From Piliocolobus tephrosceles (Eukaryota; Chordata; Mammalia; Primates; Cercopithecidae): a stretch of 64,000 nucleotides of DNA. The stretch lies in NCBI RefSeq assembly GCF_002776525.5, contig NC_045441.1, positions 107,754,041-107,818,040 on the forward strand, in the 5' to 3' direction. The notes beneath the pieces were generated by a model. The model saw nothing but the letters and a program-made list of their open reading frames with translations. It was not told where the DNA came from and made no database searches. The position numbers were made by a program, and so were the translations under genes. Positions 12,392-24,685 of this stretch are shown here, one piece after another (position 1 is the stretch's first letter; each line of letters begins with the position of its first letter).

Positions 12392-14394
12392 GTACTTTTC
12401 ATTTAATAATGTAGTTTAAACAGTTTTAAGACATTTATAATCACAATATATTTTATACAAATGTAATATTTAATCATTGATTGTTTATGCTATTTTCAAG
12501 TAATTTTAAAATAAATACTTGTCTTTGTGAGTCAAACCTTATTATTTATTTGTAATTTTAAATGATTTCTACAGAAAGTGTAATTAGATGCTAAGAGTGC
12601 ATAAACTTTAAAAAAGGCATTTGATACACAATGCCAAATTTCTTTCTTAAAGTGGTAGAATAATGTATATGTTCCCAAAGAGTCCATGAAATTGGTTGGT
12701 TCCCTGCAGTCAAATTAGCTTCCACTGTTACCATTTAAAAAAAAAAAAAATTTCGGTTTGAAATTGTCTTTCTCACCTGAATCTGGTAAGTTTCCATTTT
12801 AAGTGCTGTATATTGGTATTCTGAATCCCTGGGAATTAGAGAGTGTTCAGAGCAAGGGCCACAATCCTGAAAAGTCTGGGTGTTTCCTTTTGCCAGTGCA
12901 ATTGATGCAGGTCCCTTTAAGCCTACTTTGTTCAAGGAGCTCTGAGTATGTAAAGTGATGTAAGTCTGTAATATTGGTGAAGAGTTATGGTACTCTTTAT
13001 CTCACATCAGGTTTCTGTGTTTCTAGTTCTAGAGTTCTTTCAATTTTACGTGTAAAAATAGCCTCTTGGTGGGCTGCCCATCCATTTCAGTCTGAGGAAC
13101 CCAATGATTCATGAACTAATTCTTATATGATTACTATGAAAGCTTTACTTCCTATTATTTAGAAACATGGAACATAAAGCCTATGAATAACTGTTTTTCT
13201 TATCCAAAAGTTACCCACTGACTCAATAGATTAAGTGGAGGTAAGTGGACATTATTCACAGCTAAAAAGAAAATATTCCACTTGCTTCAATTTCTAATTA
13301 TAGAGAAATGTGAGAGAATTTATTTATAGTTTTAGAGAAGTATCCACTTCCATGCAAAATATCCCATCAAAGTAGTAGAGTAACAGTGTTCCCATTGAAT
13401 TAGGTAGAGAGAGCGATTCTTTCCCATTTTATTATGAAGCAGGTTAGAGAGATAATAAAAGGATTGTGTCTTCAAGGAGAGAAAGGTATTTGTGTCAGAT
13501 TGTGGGGGGGTGGCGGGGGCGGTATATCGATCATTCTTTTTTTTTTCTTTTGTCATTAAATGATAGAAAAATCTTCAACTCAGAGGTATGAAGATAGATA
13601 TGTTTATGAAATTAGGAGGTGTTTCTGGGAAGGGCAGCAAAAGCCATCTCTGATTTGGTGGGGAGATGAGGAATGCCAGGAGTGTACTGTGACAAACTAG
13701 GATCCAAAAGCAAAACAAAAATAAAAAGAAGAACAGCGTGATATGAAAAATCGAGCACTGGAGAGGGTAGGTGGGAGAGCACCAATCAAGGACCAGTTAC
13801 CTACAGGCATAGATGATGTTTTAGAAGATTTGTAATAGTCTCTATTAATGGAAAGATATTCTATGCTAGTAATGGCTCAGGAGAAATGTAGCAGGTCCTT
13901 GTGAAGTTTACCAATGCCTTAAAGTCAGGTAAAAAGGGGCACTGCCTATGAACTCACATTGTCTACACCAGGGTTATGACTAATTATCTCTATTATTTTA
14001 TGCAGAAGCAAAAATGACCAACATAGAAGAGACCCCCAATTTTCATTCTCCAAAATGTGCACACAATATGTTTTTCTTCTTGAGAATAATGAGGAGTGAT
14101 CTTATCATAAAGAGCATCCTTTCCTTCAAATCCAGCAACAACAGCAAATATCTAAATTTTACCTGTGGAAATAGAAAAAGCCGAAGTCAGATTGCTCTCA
14201 GTTTCAATGTTTTATGTTTCGCCTATTTCTTCCTTTCATTAGCAACATGCCTTTCCACCACCACCCCCCAAACTACTGACTATATGATGATTCAGTCTTT
14301 GAGGATAGAGGTAACTGCCTAAAGTTAATTGTCCCATAATAGTTACTACTATTGTACAAGAAAGTAATTCTCAAAATAGCAGGATTGAGATGCA
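12392..14394. other. Mostly unique non-coding block
   Basis: I recognise no gene and no clear repeat. Notable tracts are an A run at 12737-12750, a G-rich stretch at 13503-13522 and a T run near 13538-13546. Open frames on both strands are short and lack any domain. Confidence 0.5.
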
Positions 14395-14470
14395 TTATAA
14401 AGACCATCTACTTTCACATTCTTATTTTACAGATGAGGAAACTGAATCGAAAGAAGGTTGAGATATTTGT
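14395..14470 (+). repeat. Possible MIR core fragment
   Basis: 'cagatgaggaaactgaat' followed by a diverged 'gaaggttgagatatttgtt' resembles the MIR core. Short and old. Confidence 0.5.
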
Positions 14471-15351
14471 TAAAGGTAATTTTCTGTAAATGCACTTATT
14501 TTTAAAATAGTATTTATTATTGGAAGTAGGACATGAACTTTGGGACTAACTAAATTAACCATTTAACTTAGTTTTTTTAATGCTTTGTCTTATTCTTCCA
14601 TAAAATGCGAATAACATTATCTACCTATTATCTTCTGCACAAGAATTTTATGAAAATAAATGTTCCAAATATATATAGAAAAATCCAATGTCATAATGTA
14701 ATTATTGTTTGGATTATATATGATGATCATTAATTGAGGTTTGCCTTAAGATGGTAGAATATTGGATAAAGCAAAGAGGACTAGTGTTAAGTAATAGGAG
14801 ACATATAAGACAAGAATTTATCAATTTGTAAGATCACAATAGGGCCCTTAGGATATAATTTGAATGACAGCATTGAGATGTGGTAACTTATCTAGTACCT
14901 CAAATTGAGTTGTCGTCTGAATTTTGGGAGAAATGAATTAAATGGAGAAAATTAGAAATTATAAATACCTTACAGCCCAATGCTTGGATATCAACTACTC
15001 TATGTTGCATTTTACTTAATCCAATCTGTGCATCTTCTCAAATGAGAATATACTTTAGAAAAAAAGATAACAATTTGGAACAAATTATTTCTTTCAACTC
15101 TTCTTTGTAGATATTACACTTTTTGTGTTAATGGCACACTTCTCAGGTGAATCATTTGAACACACAAATACATAATAGGCTCTGTCTTAGAGTGAATTCT
15201 GAGTGGCATTGGCAGCTGTACATTTTAAAGGAGCAGATTAATACACATAAACTATCTGGCTTAGCTGAAACTACTGTTAACGTTGTAAACTGCCAACTTT
15301 ATCTTATTTAAGTGAAAAAAAATTACAATTTTTTTTCCCAACAAAGACTTT
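14471..15351. other. Unique AT-rich block
   Basis: Nothing recognisable beyond AT-rich sequence. It leads directly into the palindrome at 15352. Confidence 0.5.
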
Positions 15352-15513
15352 TTATAAAAGCAATAAGGTGATGGCATGAAGTGTGCTTATCATGCTGTAA
15401 TCACACCCCAGGGGGAATGAGAGGTGCGCCACTGCACCTCTTGCTTTGTAATGACCCAGGGGTGTGATTATCTTATGATAACCACACTCCCTGTCATGCC
15501 TTATTGCTTATAT
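15352..15513. repeat. Long imperfect palindrome (fossil hairpin element)
   Basis: Two arms of about 80 bp fold back on each other. Outermost 10 bp are exact complements (aagcaataag at 15358 and cttattgctt near 15500). Next come a diverged spacer, the pair agtgtg/cacact, ttatcat/atgataa, and a long match taatcacacccc/ggggtgtgatta. The centre is gaggtgc-gccact-gcacctc (15421-15440). Arm identity over the outer 50 bp is roughly 80-85% by eye. It carries no ORF. The shape fits very old palindromic repeats of the Eulor/UCON kind or a MITE-like DNA element; that family link is inference, the fold-back is directly seen. Confidence 0.85.
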
Positions 15514-18454
15514 ATTCCACATGTCATAATGAATCCTGAAGCACTTTCTAGGTCTCATAGCAAAGGCAATGACTTTGAAGTACAGGAAGTTGCCAGATTT
15601 TCTAGGTACACATAGATTAATATTGTATACATTATGAGGAATTATGAATGACTACTCTTAAGTGACAATCAAGCCAGGGTTATTGGGGAATTTTGGCTTT
15701 GCGCCTTACAAAAAGAACTCTTACTTTGGCTACCTTTTAAAAAAGTTTTTGTCCACCTGCTCTAATTTTGATGACTGTTAAATTATTCTGTTTCTACAGG
15801 GTACATTATTCTCCTCAAAAACCATCAGGGAAATAACATCTATGACATAATTATCTTATAGTAACTTGATATGATGTTTTACTATGAAAATTGGAGAATG
15901 ATGAGCTCGCCAACACAAAAATTAGTTTTATTTGATTTTAAGTGCCGATTATTCAAGAATTATAACCACTGTAGCTACAGATTTCTAGATCTTCAGGTGT
16001 AATATTTGAGGGAGGGGCATTAAGGAAGTCTTTTAATTTATTCTGCATGATTCAGGATCTTTTATTCCTCAGATGTTAGAGTCACTGTATTAGCTCTAGT
16101 TATAGTTTTTATGTTATTTGGAGATAACAATTTAGCTTTGAGATTCTTCATTGTAATTGTTAATATATTTAAATTAAAGTAAGTAGGGTTAATAGTAGAC
16201 TTATAGAAAAGAACAAAGATCAAGAATAAGAGATTTCTGAATCCAGCATAAAGCTTTAATAAGACAACAAGGTAATAAACTAAGCAATTATTTTTGATGC
16301 AACTTGCACAATTATCATAATACAGAGTGAATCTGCACCTGAGAGAGAGGTTTCTAAGTAATTTTGTAACCTTCAAAATACACAGAACAGTCCTACCATC
16401 TCTTACATAGAAAAATCTGCAACACTCCTTTTATCCTGTCATTGTAACCTAGGTGATGAAGATGGTGGCTTTTCACTGTGACCGCTGATGAGTTGACTCA
16501 ATGTCTGTGTCAGCTTCAGGATCAACTATGTTAACCTTAGGTCACTTCAAGGAAAACTGTGTGTGGAAAGTGATGATTATTTAGCCGCCTACTGCATTGG
16601 CAGAAGTTCTTCTGATTACCATAAAGGTCAAATATGCACATTTTGACTGGTAGTAATGAGTAGTTTTAAAGATGTTTTAGCCTTTTCTTAATCTTGCAGT
16701 GTCACTAAGGCTTCTATTGTTATGCACCAAAGAATGTGCCTCTAATTGTACCATTTGCCCTATTGTAGCTTGTACATAGAGCCAACAGTATGATGTTCCT
16801 TGTGATAACTGCCTGCCACATGTCCTAATAATTATTAGCCTTCAATAAATTTTATAATAAGGTAATCTAAGTCTGGAAAATTCAAAAGTTCTTAAAAAGT
16901 TGAAAGCAATATTTAAGAGGCTCATGTGTCAAATTCTGATAATAGTTAGAACAAAATAGGATATTAAAATACGTTTCAAGATGTGAAAACCTTTTAAGAA
17001 TTAGGAAGTATCTTAAAAGATTTAAAATGCTAGATGTGTATATATGAATATACATGTTTGTGTGTATATGTACATATACTCACATACATATATATGTGTA
17101 TTTTGTTCATATATTTTATTTAAAAGTTCATAAAAAGAGGCTTTTGTCATTTGATGTATCTAAAAATTAATATTTGTGGCAAATTTTCTTATTAACAAAC
17201 AACATGAATGGGCACTGCAGGTAGAAATAAATTTTCTAGAGAAGAATTGATAGTGGCATTTAACATGTATAAGAAATATGCAGTATGGTTCCATATTTAA
17301 CACATCCAAGCAATTAGTTCTTCGGGTATTTTCAAAGAAACTGGCTTTAAAATCGACAGGTTCAAAGGATCCAAAATGTCATTATACATACACAAAAAAG
17401 GAATAGATATGTAAAATGCTATTTAAAATATAAATCCCTACCAAATTCTGATGTTTCTTAATAAATTGAGTAGGAATGAAACAATTCCAATTTCTTCTTT
17501 GTATTTCAATGACTTCTTGGATTTTAATAAGGGCACTAACTAACCTCTCTGATATTCTTACTTTAATAGCTGTCAAACTTTTCAAAATCCACTGTAGGTA
17601 AGTAAATACAATAGAAAAACTCAAAGTAGCTGGAGACAACACTAATTGGAATGTATGACAAATTAGGTTGAAAACATAAAAATGTAGGTTAATGCTTCAA
17701 GTTTCCATCCTTTTTAGATATATTAAAATGTGTGGATATAAGCATATAAGAAAAATACATGCCATATAATTATGAGGTTAAAAAGTAGATTTACTTTTGG
17801 CTGCCTTTGAACTTCCAGTATTATTTCCCTAAATTAAGATAAGATGTTATGCTGAAGCTAGTGGCAGAGTGACAACAAAGTCACTTAGTAAAATTTAAAT
17901 TTCGGTACCATTAGAAGAGAGATTTAGCATTTTTATATTTTATGGCCTTATTGAAGTCTTAAAAATGAACATAATTATCTTATGGAAATAACATGTAAAT
18001 ATTTTCAAGTTACAATAGGGCAAACTATTCATAATAATTTGAATTTATCATACATATAAAATATGGTAGACATTAATTCTCACATAATTCCTACTATGTC
18101 TATTACATGAATCTACATGATTCAATTGTAATTAATATATATTGGTCTAAGTCTGTATTATACCAAAAACACAGGTTAAAATTGAGCACATTTGTTCTAC
18201 AGATAACCAAAACATCCATAAGAAAATTTACATTTGTGCCTAGGATATATACATAAATCTTATTTGTATTACAGGAATGTCAGTAACATTTGAAATCTAA
18301 ATTTCTTCATCATTGTTAATGAAAAATTGCATAAGGTAGGAGTTTTCTTTTTTTAATTTTTTTAAATTAAATTGTTTTTATTGTTTTGTAAATTTTGGGG
18401 CAGAGAAAATTATCAAATTTGAAAATGTAATTGACTTCCAGTTATGAACTGGGT
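15514..18454. other. Unique AT-rich block with TG/TA tract
   Basis: I recognise no gene or named repeat over nearly 3 kb. A mixed TG/TA/CA microsatellite is at about 17035-17102. Around 16470-16560 composition is more balanced. The minus-strand open stretches at 16062-16376 and 17382-17642 lack any domain and look random. Confidence 0.5.
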
Positions 18455-18774
18455 ATTTTTTCCATCTTTTCTTTTCTTTTCTTTTTCTTTTTTTGAGACA
18501 GAGTCTCGCTCTGTTGCCCAGACTGGAGTGCAGTGGGGCAATCTCGGCTCACTGCAAGCTCCACCTCCCGAGTTCACACCATTCTCCTGCCTCAGTCTCC
18601 CGAGTAGCTGGGACTACAGGCGCCCGCCACCACACCCGGCTAATTTTTTGTATTTTTAGGAGAGACAGGGTTTCACCAAGTTAGCCGGGATGGTCTCGAT
18701 CTCCTGACCCCGTGATCCGCCCGCCTTAGCCTCCCAAAGTGAGCCACCACACCCGGCCATTTTTTCTCTCTTTT
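18455..18774 (-). mobile_element. AluY-type SINE, reverse, with TSDs
   Basis: Reverse Alu occupying about 18471-18758. The T-rich head with TTTTC units is the complement of its tail; both monomers follow. 'actgcaagctccacctcc' and 'caccattctcctgcctcag' are the AluY/Sc-type state. Near the 5' end (right) about 17 bp are missing: 'cccaaagtg' runs straight into 'agccaccacac', a loss between short gtg repeats. Flanks 18455-18470 and 18759-18774 match at 14 of 16 bases and are the likely target-site duplication. Confidence 0.93.
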
Positions 18775-20474
18775 ATTATGTTGTTTGGAAATAATGAAAC
18801 AGTATATGTGGGTATACTGAACTAAGGAATGTGACGTTTCTTAAATTGTCTATTATACATTTCAAATTAGTAGTTAAGATAGTCTCCTTTTTGGTACTCT
18901 TGCTCTATTTAGGAAATTCATTAGGAAATACGATTATGATTCTTCTTTTCTTCTTCTCTAAACAATATCTGAAATCTGCAAGTGTCTACTTGGAATCCTT
19001 TTTCTACACCTCATTCCCATAATTCTTTAATGACATTGTGTGTGTGTGCGTGTGTGTGTAATTTGGGAAATATACAGCCAAAGAATAGAAATTAATAAGG
19101 CTAGCGGACAAATCTACTAATAGATATTTTCAAATATAAAGATGAATAAATTATAACTGATTTTCCTACACTCAGAAATAGGTATGTTGCTTCTCTTAAA
19201 TTTTTCTTCTACTGTGTTTTCCACTGAAGTCTGTGCTTTGGTCTATATGTGGTTAAGTTTCATGTACGAAAAGTACCACTATCCCATTGTTGTGTTGGAG
19301 TCAGCTTGTTCTGGTCCACAGAGCTGATTGTTAAATTTTCAGGAATTTTTTTAGCCAGTTGTTAAAACTCTTTTTCCTATAACCTTATCTTAGAAGTGAA
19401 AAAACTGTTATTAAAAAATAAATTTTATACACTCATAATTAAATAAATTAAAACTAAAGGTAATAGATACTCATAAGTCATTACATGTTAATTATGTTAT
19501 TACATTTTACTATTATCTGTGCTCTTGATGTTATTTAAATCTTTTATATCTGTATGGTGAAAATACTTTATAACATTGTACTATTACACATTTCTTTTTG
19601 CCCTATTTTCAATGATATTACGTTGTAGCTTGAAATTGGCCATGGTAGGAGTATTCAAACATTGGAAATTGGTAAACACAACAAATCAAGGATTAGTTAA
19701 TTGTTTTGTGGATTGCCTGGACTTAAGAAAGTGATGGAGATAATGTTAATAACCCAGTCTAAATTTATGAGGTGCTGTATTTGTCTGTTACATTGTAACT
19801 AGCACCAAAAATTGAGAAAATATTCTTTTAGTATTCAAAAACTATTATACAATTCAGTGAGGTAGTCATTAACATCGCTGACACATGAGTAAAGTTCTGA
19901 ATCAATGAACACATCTTAATGAATATGTGTTCATTGTTTCACTTTTATCTTATTAATATAAATGAAATTATCAACTAACATTCAAGTTGGAACTGTACCC
20001 ATTCAATCATTGCAATCATGGGTGGGCTCTGGATACATTTGGCAAAAATTTAAAAAGACATCCTGTGAAAATGAATTGGCTATATGGAATTTATCAAAAA
20101 AAGAATTTTTATCTATTTTATTTTAGTATTACAAATTAGGTTCTACACACATCTTTTTGTCAGAGAAAATATAGTAAATGTATGTAGTTTATGTCATTTA
20201 AATATGTGCATGTGTATATATACATGTTTATATAAACATGCATATACATGTATATAAATATATATACATGCACATATATATGTGTGTGTCTATATATATG
20301 CACACCTTTATTTCCCTGAGAGTCACTATGAAAGAGAGATGCAGAGAAATACTAAGTTAGCAATAGCTCATGCTACTTTTTAGGATCTCCAATCATTAGA
20401 AAGTTCTTTTATACTAAGAAAATACTGTTTGATTATATTGCTACCCATTGATCTTTGGGAGTTACATTAAGTAA
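18775..20474. other. Unassigned AT-rich block with two microsatellites
   Basis: Contains a GT tract at 19036-19060 and a long TA/TG/CA mixed tract at about 20205-20300. 19280-19450 has the texture of an old interspersed repeat that I cannot name. No coding signal. Confidence 0.5.
20205..20300. repeat. TA/TG mixed microsatellite, self-complementary
   Basis: About 95 bp of alternating purine-pyrimidine sequence built from tatata, catg and tgtg units, rich in short inverted repeats. Confidence 0.85.
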
Positions 20475-20566
20475 TTTTTTTTTTTTTTTTTTTTTTTTTT
20501 TAGACAGAGTCTGGCTCTGTTGCTCAGGCTGGAGTGCAGTGGTGTGATCTCAGCTCACTGCAACCT
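20475..20566 (-). mobile_element. 5'-truncated Alu stub, reverse
   Basis: 27 T at 20475-20501 (complement of the poly(A) tail) followed by only about 65 bp of the Alu right monomer, ending after 'cactgcaacct'. Flanks attaagtaa (20466) and aataagtta (20567) could be a diverged target-site duplication. The long intact tail with such a short body indicates early reverse-transcription stop. Confidence 0.88.
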
Positions 20567-21028
20567 AAATAAGTTATTTTTAAATTGTAGCCCTGCAAAT
20601 CTTTATCCTGAGGTTCCCAAACCATTTTTCCTCTGGGAGAAATACCCCTTATTCTTCAATCATATAGTGATGAATTGATTTCTAAGATGTCCCATTCTAA
20701 CTAAGTCCTTTTGCATGCATTTTCATTTTCAACAATATGCGTAAATTTTAATGTAAAAAATGAAACATAAATGTTTGAAGTTTTTAGAGAGGAGTGAGAA
20801 CTTTACATCTTTTTCCAGGGCACCATGTTTCTATCCATCCCATAGAATACTGATTAAATTGGCAAGCGTTTGACCCATTTATATCTTGTTCATCCAAAGT
20901 CTCTAGGTTTTTAAATACACAAACTGTTGTTGAGTAAGGAGACGTCTATTCTGATTTTACTGTTTTATTGTTTTGATATTTCGGTGAGAGAGGTTACATT
21001 TATTCTCTCACTTCAATAGTTCCTTTGT

Positions 21029-21034
21029 ACTGTT

Positions 21035-21082
<48 letters not shown>

Positions 21083-21370
21083 AGACGGAGTCTCGCTCTG
21101 TCGCCCAGGCTGGAGTGCAGTGGCCGGATCTCAGCTCACTGCAAGCTCCGCCCCCGGTTTACGCCATTCTCCTGCCTCAGCCTCCCGAGTAGCTGGGACT
21201 ACAGGTGCCCGCCACCTCGCCCGGCTAGTTTTTTGTATTTTTTAGTAGAGACGGGGTTTCACCGTGTTAGCCAGGATGGTCTTGATCTCCTGACCTCGTG
21301 ATCCGCCCGTCTCGGCCTCCCAAAGTGCTGGGATTACAGGCTTGAGCCACCACGCCCGGCCACTGTTAGG
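21029..21370 (-). mobile_element. Young AluY, AluYR-like (Old World monkey type), with TSDs
   Basis: Full-length reverse Alu at 21038-21361 with a 44-T head (21038-21081). Flanks 21029-21037 and 21362-21370 are both 'actgttagg', a perfect 9-bp target-site duplication. Body features 'gtggccggatctcagctc', 'ccacctcgcccggctag', 'atccgcccgtctcggcc' and 'acaggcttgagccacc' are those I associate with AluYR elements amplified in cercopithecid monkeys. Low divergence, long tail and perfect duplication mark it as one of the youngest insertions here. Subfamily naming is by recognition. Confidence 0.93.
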
Positions 21371-22042
21371 TTTTAAGAGTAATATTTTGAAAGTATTTTG
21401 ATAGTACTATAACTTGGGACCCAGGAATGGTCACATTTTTTCCTCCCAACCACTTATTCTTCACAGACTTCCTGAGGAAGCTACATGCAACAGAAAAATG
21501 GGAATCATTGCTATACATTATTAGTAGTTGCACAGTCCTGTGCAGCCTAGGCTATAGACCTAAGCAAGGCTATATGTTGTCTTTTTCATTGCTGCAAATT
21601 AAAAATAGGATCTCCACTCTCAGATTTGCCTACCTAGTTGAGAAAGGAGAGTCATGATGGCATCCACAATGTGGAATCTGGTCTGACTTACCTACCCAGT
21701 TGATTGCTTGGAGGAGGTAAGGAAGGAGCTACCTGACTGAGTCCACCTCACAGAGAGTGGCCCCACCTGGGTCAACTCAGCAGGAAAAGGGAAGAAAGAG
21801 TTCTGGGTTGAATCGACTTTTGGAGAATAGTAGCCATTGTAAACTCAGCCTTGATAAATATCCTGGACTCTCTTAGATCATATTGGCAAATTTCCTTTCC
21901 TTGAAGTGTCAATAGGCATCAAGTAAGAGGAAATAGTTTGTAGAAAGTGAACAGAAGAGTCCCTTCTCCCTATCTTGGGCTAGTGTACTCATTTAACCCA
22001 TTAGACTGTGTTGTGCCCCTTGAGGCAGGATTCCAAAACCTC
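21371..22042. other. Unassigned stretch
   Basis: Moderate GC, no recognised repeat. The open frame at 21427-21657 partly uses Alu-flanking sequence and shows no domain. Confidence 0.5.
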
Positions 22043-22385
22043 ACAAGTGTATTAGTCTGTTCTCATGCTGCTGATAAAGACATACCCAAGACTGGGTAAT
22101 TTACAAAGAAAAAGAGGTTTAATGGGTTCAAGTTCCACGTGGCTGGGGAGGCCTCACAATCAAGGTGGCAGACAAGAGAGAATGAGAGCCAAGCAAAAGG
22201 GGAAATTCCTTATAAAACCATCAGATCTCGTGAGAATTATTCACTACCACGAGAACAGTATGGGGGAAACCACCCCCATGATTCAATTATCTCCCACTGG
22301 GTCTCTCCCACAACACGTGGAAACTATGGGAGCTACAATTCAAGATGAGATTTCTGTGGGGACACAGCCAAACCACATCAGCAAG
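22043..22385 (-). mobile_element. THE1-type MaLR solo LTR, reverse
   Basis: Reverse LTR of the THE1 family at 22048-22380. It begins 'tgtattagtctgttctcat', contains 'gggtaatttacaaagaaa' and 'ataaaaccatcagatctcg', and ends 'ccaaaccacatca'. Flanking pentamers acaag (22043-22047) and gcaag (22381-22385) differ at one base and are the likely 5-bp duplication. No internal region is present, so LTR-LTR recombination removed it. The long open frame spanning this LTR has no retroviral domain and is fortuitous. Confidence 0.93.
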
Positions 22386-23869
22386 GGAGTCCTGCTATTC
22401 TGTTTTGACTTTTATGAGGCTACCCAATCTCCGACTCTCCATGAAACCCACCATCATTGGCATTGCAACACTTATCCCCTTGCCAACGGAATCTGCATCT
22501 TTATTGTTGCTCCAATATATTTGAAATGTGTGTGTGCAAAACACAAAATGTTAATGCTAAAGCTATTATGTATATCACAAACACCATTCACCCTCTCTCC
22601 ACATTTCTACCTAGGGTATATCTAACCACTTTGTCTGACCTAGCTTAACAGAAGTTGGTATTCAATGAATTTAAATGATATAACGAAGAATAAATCATGT
22701 TTAAATAATGTTCTCTTCTCAGGTTTAAATGAAATTCACACTGAAATGTTAAACTGTATATAATAAAAAGTTGAGAAATACATACAAACACTTCTGTGTG
22801 AACTTAAGGCTGGGAAGAGGACACACACAGACACACACACATCTATATTCACAATAGGTACTAGTTCTCTTCCTCTACTTGTTTGTCATCTAAGTCTTAC
22901 AGGGAAGGCTTTTGACTCATTCCACAGACATGCAAAAATATATGTATATTGTAAAAAGGAAATCAAACATTATTCAGAAGTATATGGGAGAAAGTAAAGA
23001 TTGCTTGAAATTCTACCACACTTAGATGCCACCATTAATGTTTTAGTGATGATAATTTTCAAGAATCTCATATGTACACAATCATTACCATTTTACAAAA
23101 ATGGAGACACATCATACATTCTCTTCTATTCTTGATTCTCATTTATATTTTTTAAAGTATAGCATTTTAAAGTTTTTATCTTACTCCCCCTCAATGTCTT
23201 TACTCTCTTATCTTTTCTTTGAACCTTATACATTCTTCATCCATGATCTGTGGTCATATTATCATCTGTAAATATTTGTATATGGCCCTCTGATGAGAGT
23301 TGAACAATCTTCTTTCACTGCCTAGGTTCTGAACAAATTGAGAAATAAAAGTAGCAAAGAGAGGCCAGCAATATAGTACGATTTACACAGGCTAAGTTGG
23401 AACATGTGAAAGCCAATGGGTCTGCAAATTTAACTTCAGATTCCGGCTGACTTAACCTCCCAGTAGCAGGAACTACTCAGCTGAAGCAGGTTCATCAACC
23501 TGTGTATCTATAGGGGAGGCAAAGGCCTGCCCTGAAAGATGTAGAACAGAGGAAGAGAGAAGAGCAGGAGTGTCTGTGAGCAGGCCCACTCCAAGAGAAA
23601 AGGGCTGTGGTGGATTAGCACAGACCTCCTCCAGGGGCTACAGCTGCTCCAGGAGTTGCAGAGCAGAACTTTCCCCAAAGGTGCTCAAACCCCAAATAAA
23701 CAAAATGGTTCAGATGAATCAAAAATATCCAGTATATTCTTCCCAAATGTATTATGAATATCACTCTACCTCCCCAGGAATTAAAATTTAAGTCCTTCAA
23801 CATGAGAAAAAATGTTAATACTAAACAAGGGTTCTTCCCAGGGCGTGGTTGTGGATTTCTCTTTTGTAT
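22386..23869. other. Unassigned block, partly GC-richer
   Basis: I recognise no gene or repeat. A CA microsatellite is at 22821-22841. Around 23430-23690 base composition is more balanced and GC-richer than the surroundings, with overlapping open frames on both strands (23570-23791 plus, 23615-23872 minus), neither with a known domain. It could be an unrecognised old LTR or unique sequence. Confidence 0.45.
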
Positions 23870-24685
23870 CATTTAAACAGAATCATATTTGTATACACCT
23901 CTTTGATTCTTACTTTTCCTCATTCATGAATACACTGAAGAAATCTGTCAATATGAACAAGTATAGACCTAACTGATTTTTTGTAATCAGTGCAGGCTCT
24001 TCTGTGGTAGAGATACACCACAATTTATTCAACTATTCACTTTCTTTACTTTCTTTATGAAAACTTTGCCTTATATAATTTTAATTTTGTATGTAGTTAA
24101 TATGTCTTTCTAAATATATTCTGAGTATTCTGTTTTAACAAAAATGGTCCATGGAAACATATATGTACATTCTTCCAGAATTTTTGAGGCTTTATTTTTA
24201 CATATAAGTCTTTATGTAGAATGGAGGGAACTATAAACAATAAATAATATACTACTCTGACTAATATTTTATTAAACATTTTTGTACATAGGTCTTTAAT
24301 GTACTGATCTTGTTATTTCTCTGGAATAGACTTCCTGGAGTAAAGACTATTGAGGTGAAGGATGTGAAATTATAATAGATCTTGCTAGGCTTTCATATGA
24401 GTTGTAACAGTTCACATTTTCACTGGTAATGTGTAACAGGACATATTTACTTGAATACCCACATCATTAAATATTCCCACTTACTTTTTCACGTTGGTCA
24501 ATCTAGTAAGTGTTATATAATAGCTTCCAGTTATGTGCTGGCCTGCTTTATTACTTCATTGAGGATTCTGGTAAAAATTCACTTTACTAAGGTAATTCCA
24601 GACTAATATATCTGTAACAGCCAACCTCCCTCATCATTATTCCTTATCCAGATTTTACATTTTTAAAATTTTGTACCCATTATCA
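23870..24685 (-). mobile_element. Old LINE-1 (L1ME-like), reverse, part 1
   Basis: Diverged reverse L1 covering the C-terminal part of ORF2. The order of blocks on the plus strand ('ccacaatttattcaacta' near 24019, the post-RT segment at 24330-24530) matches the 3' portion of old mammalian L1s. It continues after the Alu at 24694-25003. Confidence 0.65.

Noticed and set aside
18444..18684. Overlapping frames with an 'SRSVAQTGVQW' type sequence
   Set aside because: Standard translation of a reverse Alu; the same type appears at 21080-21301, 34484-34783 and 38104-38307.
22065..22625. Longest open frame in the window (186 codons)
   Set aside because: Its first 100 codons are a reverse THE1 LTR and the rest is unique flank. 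No known domain, so it is a chance frame.
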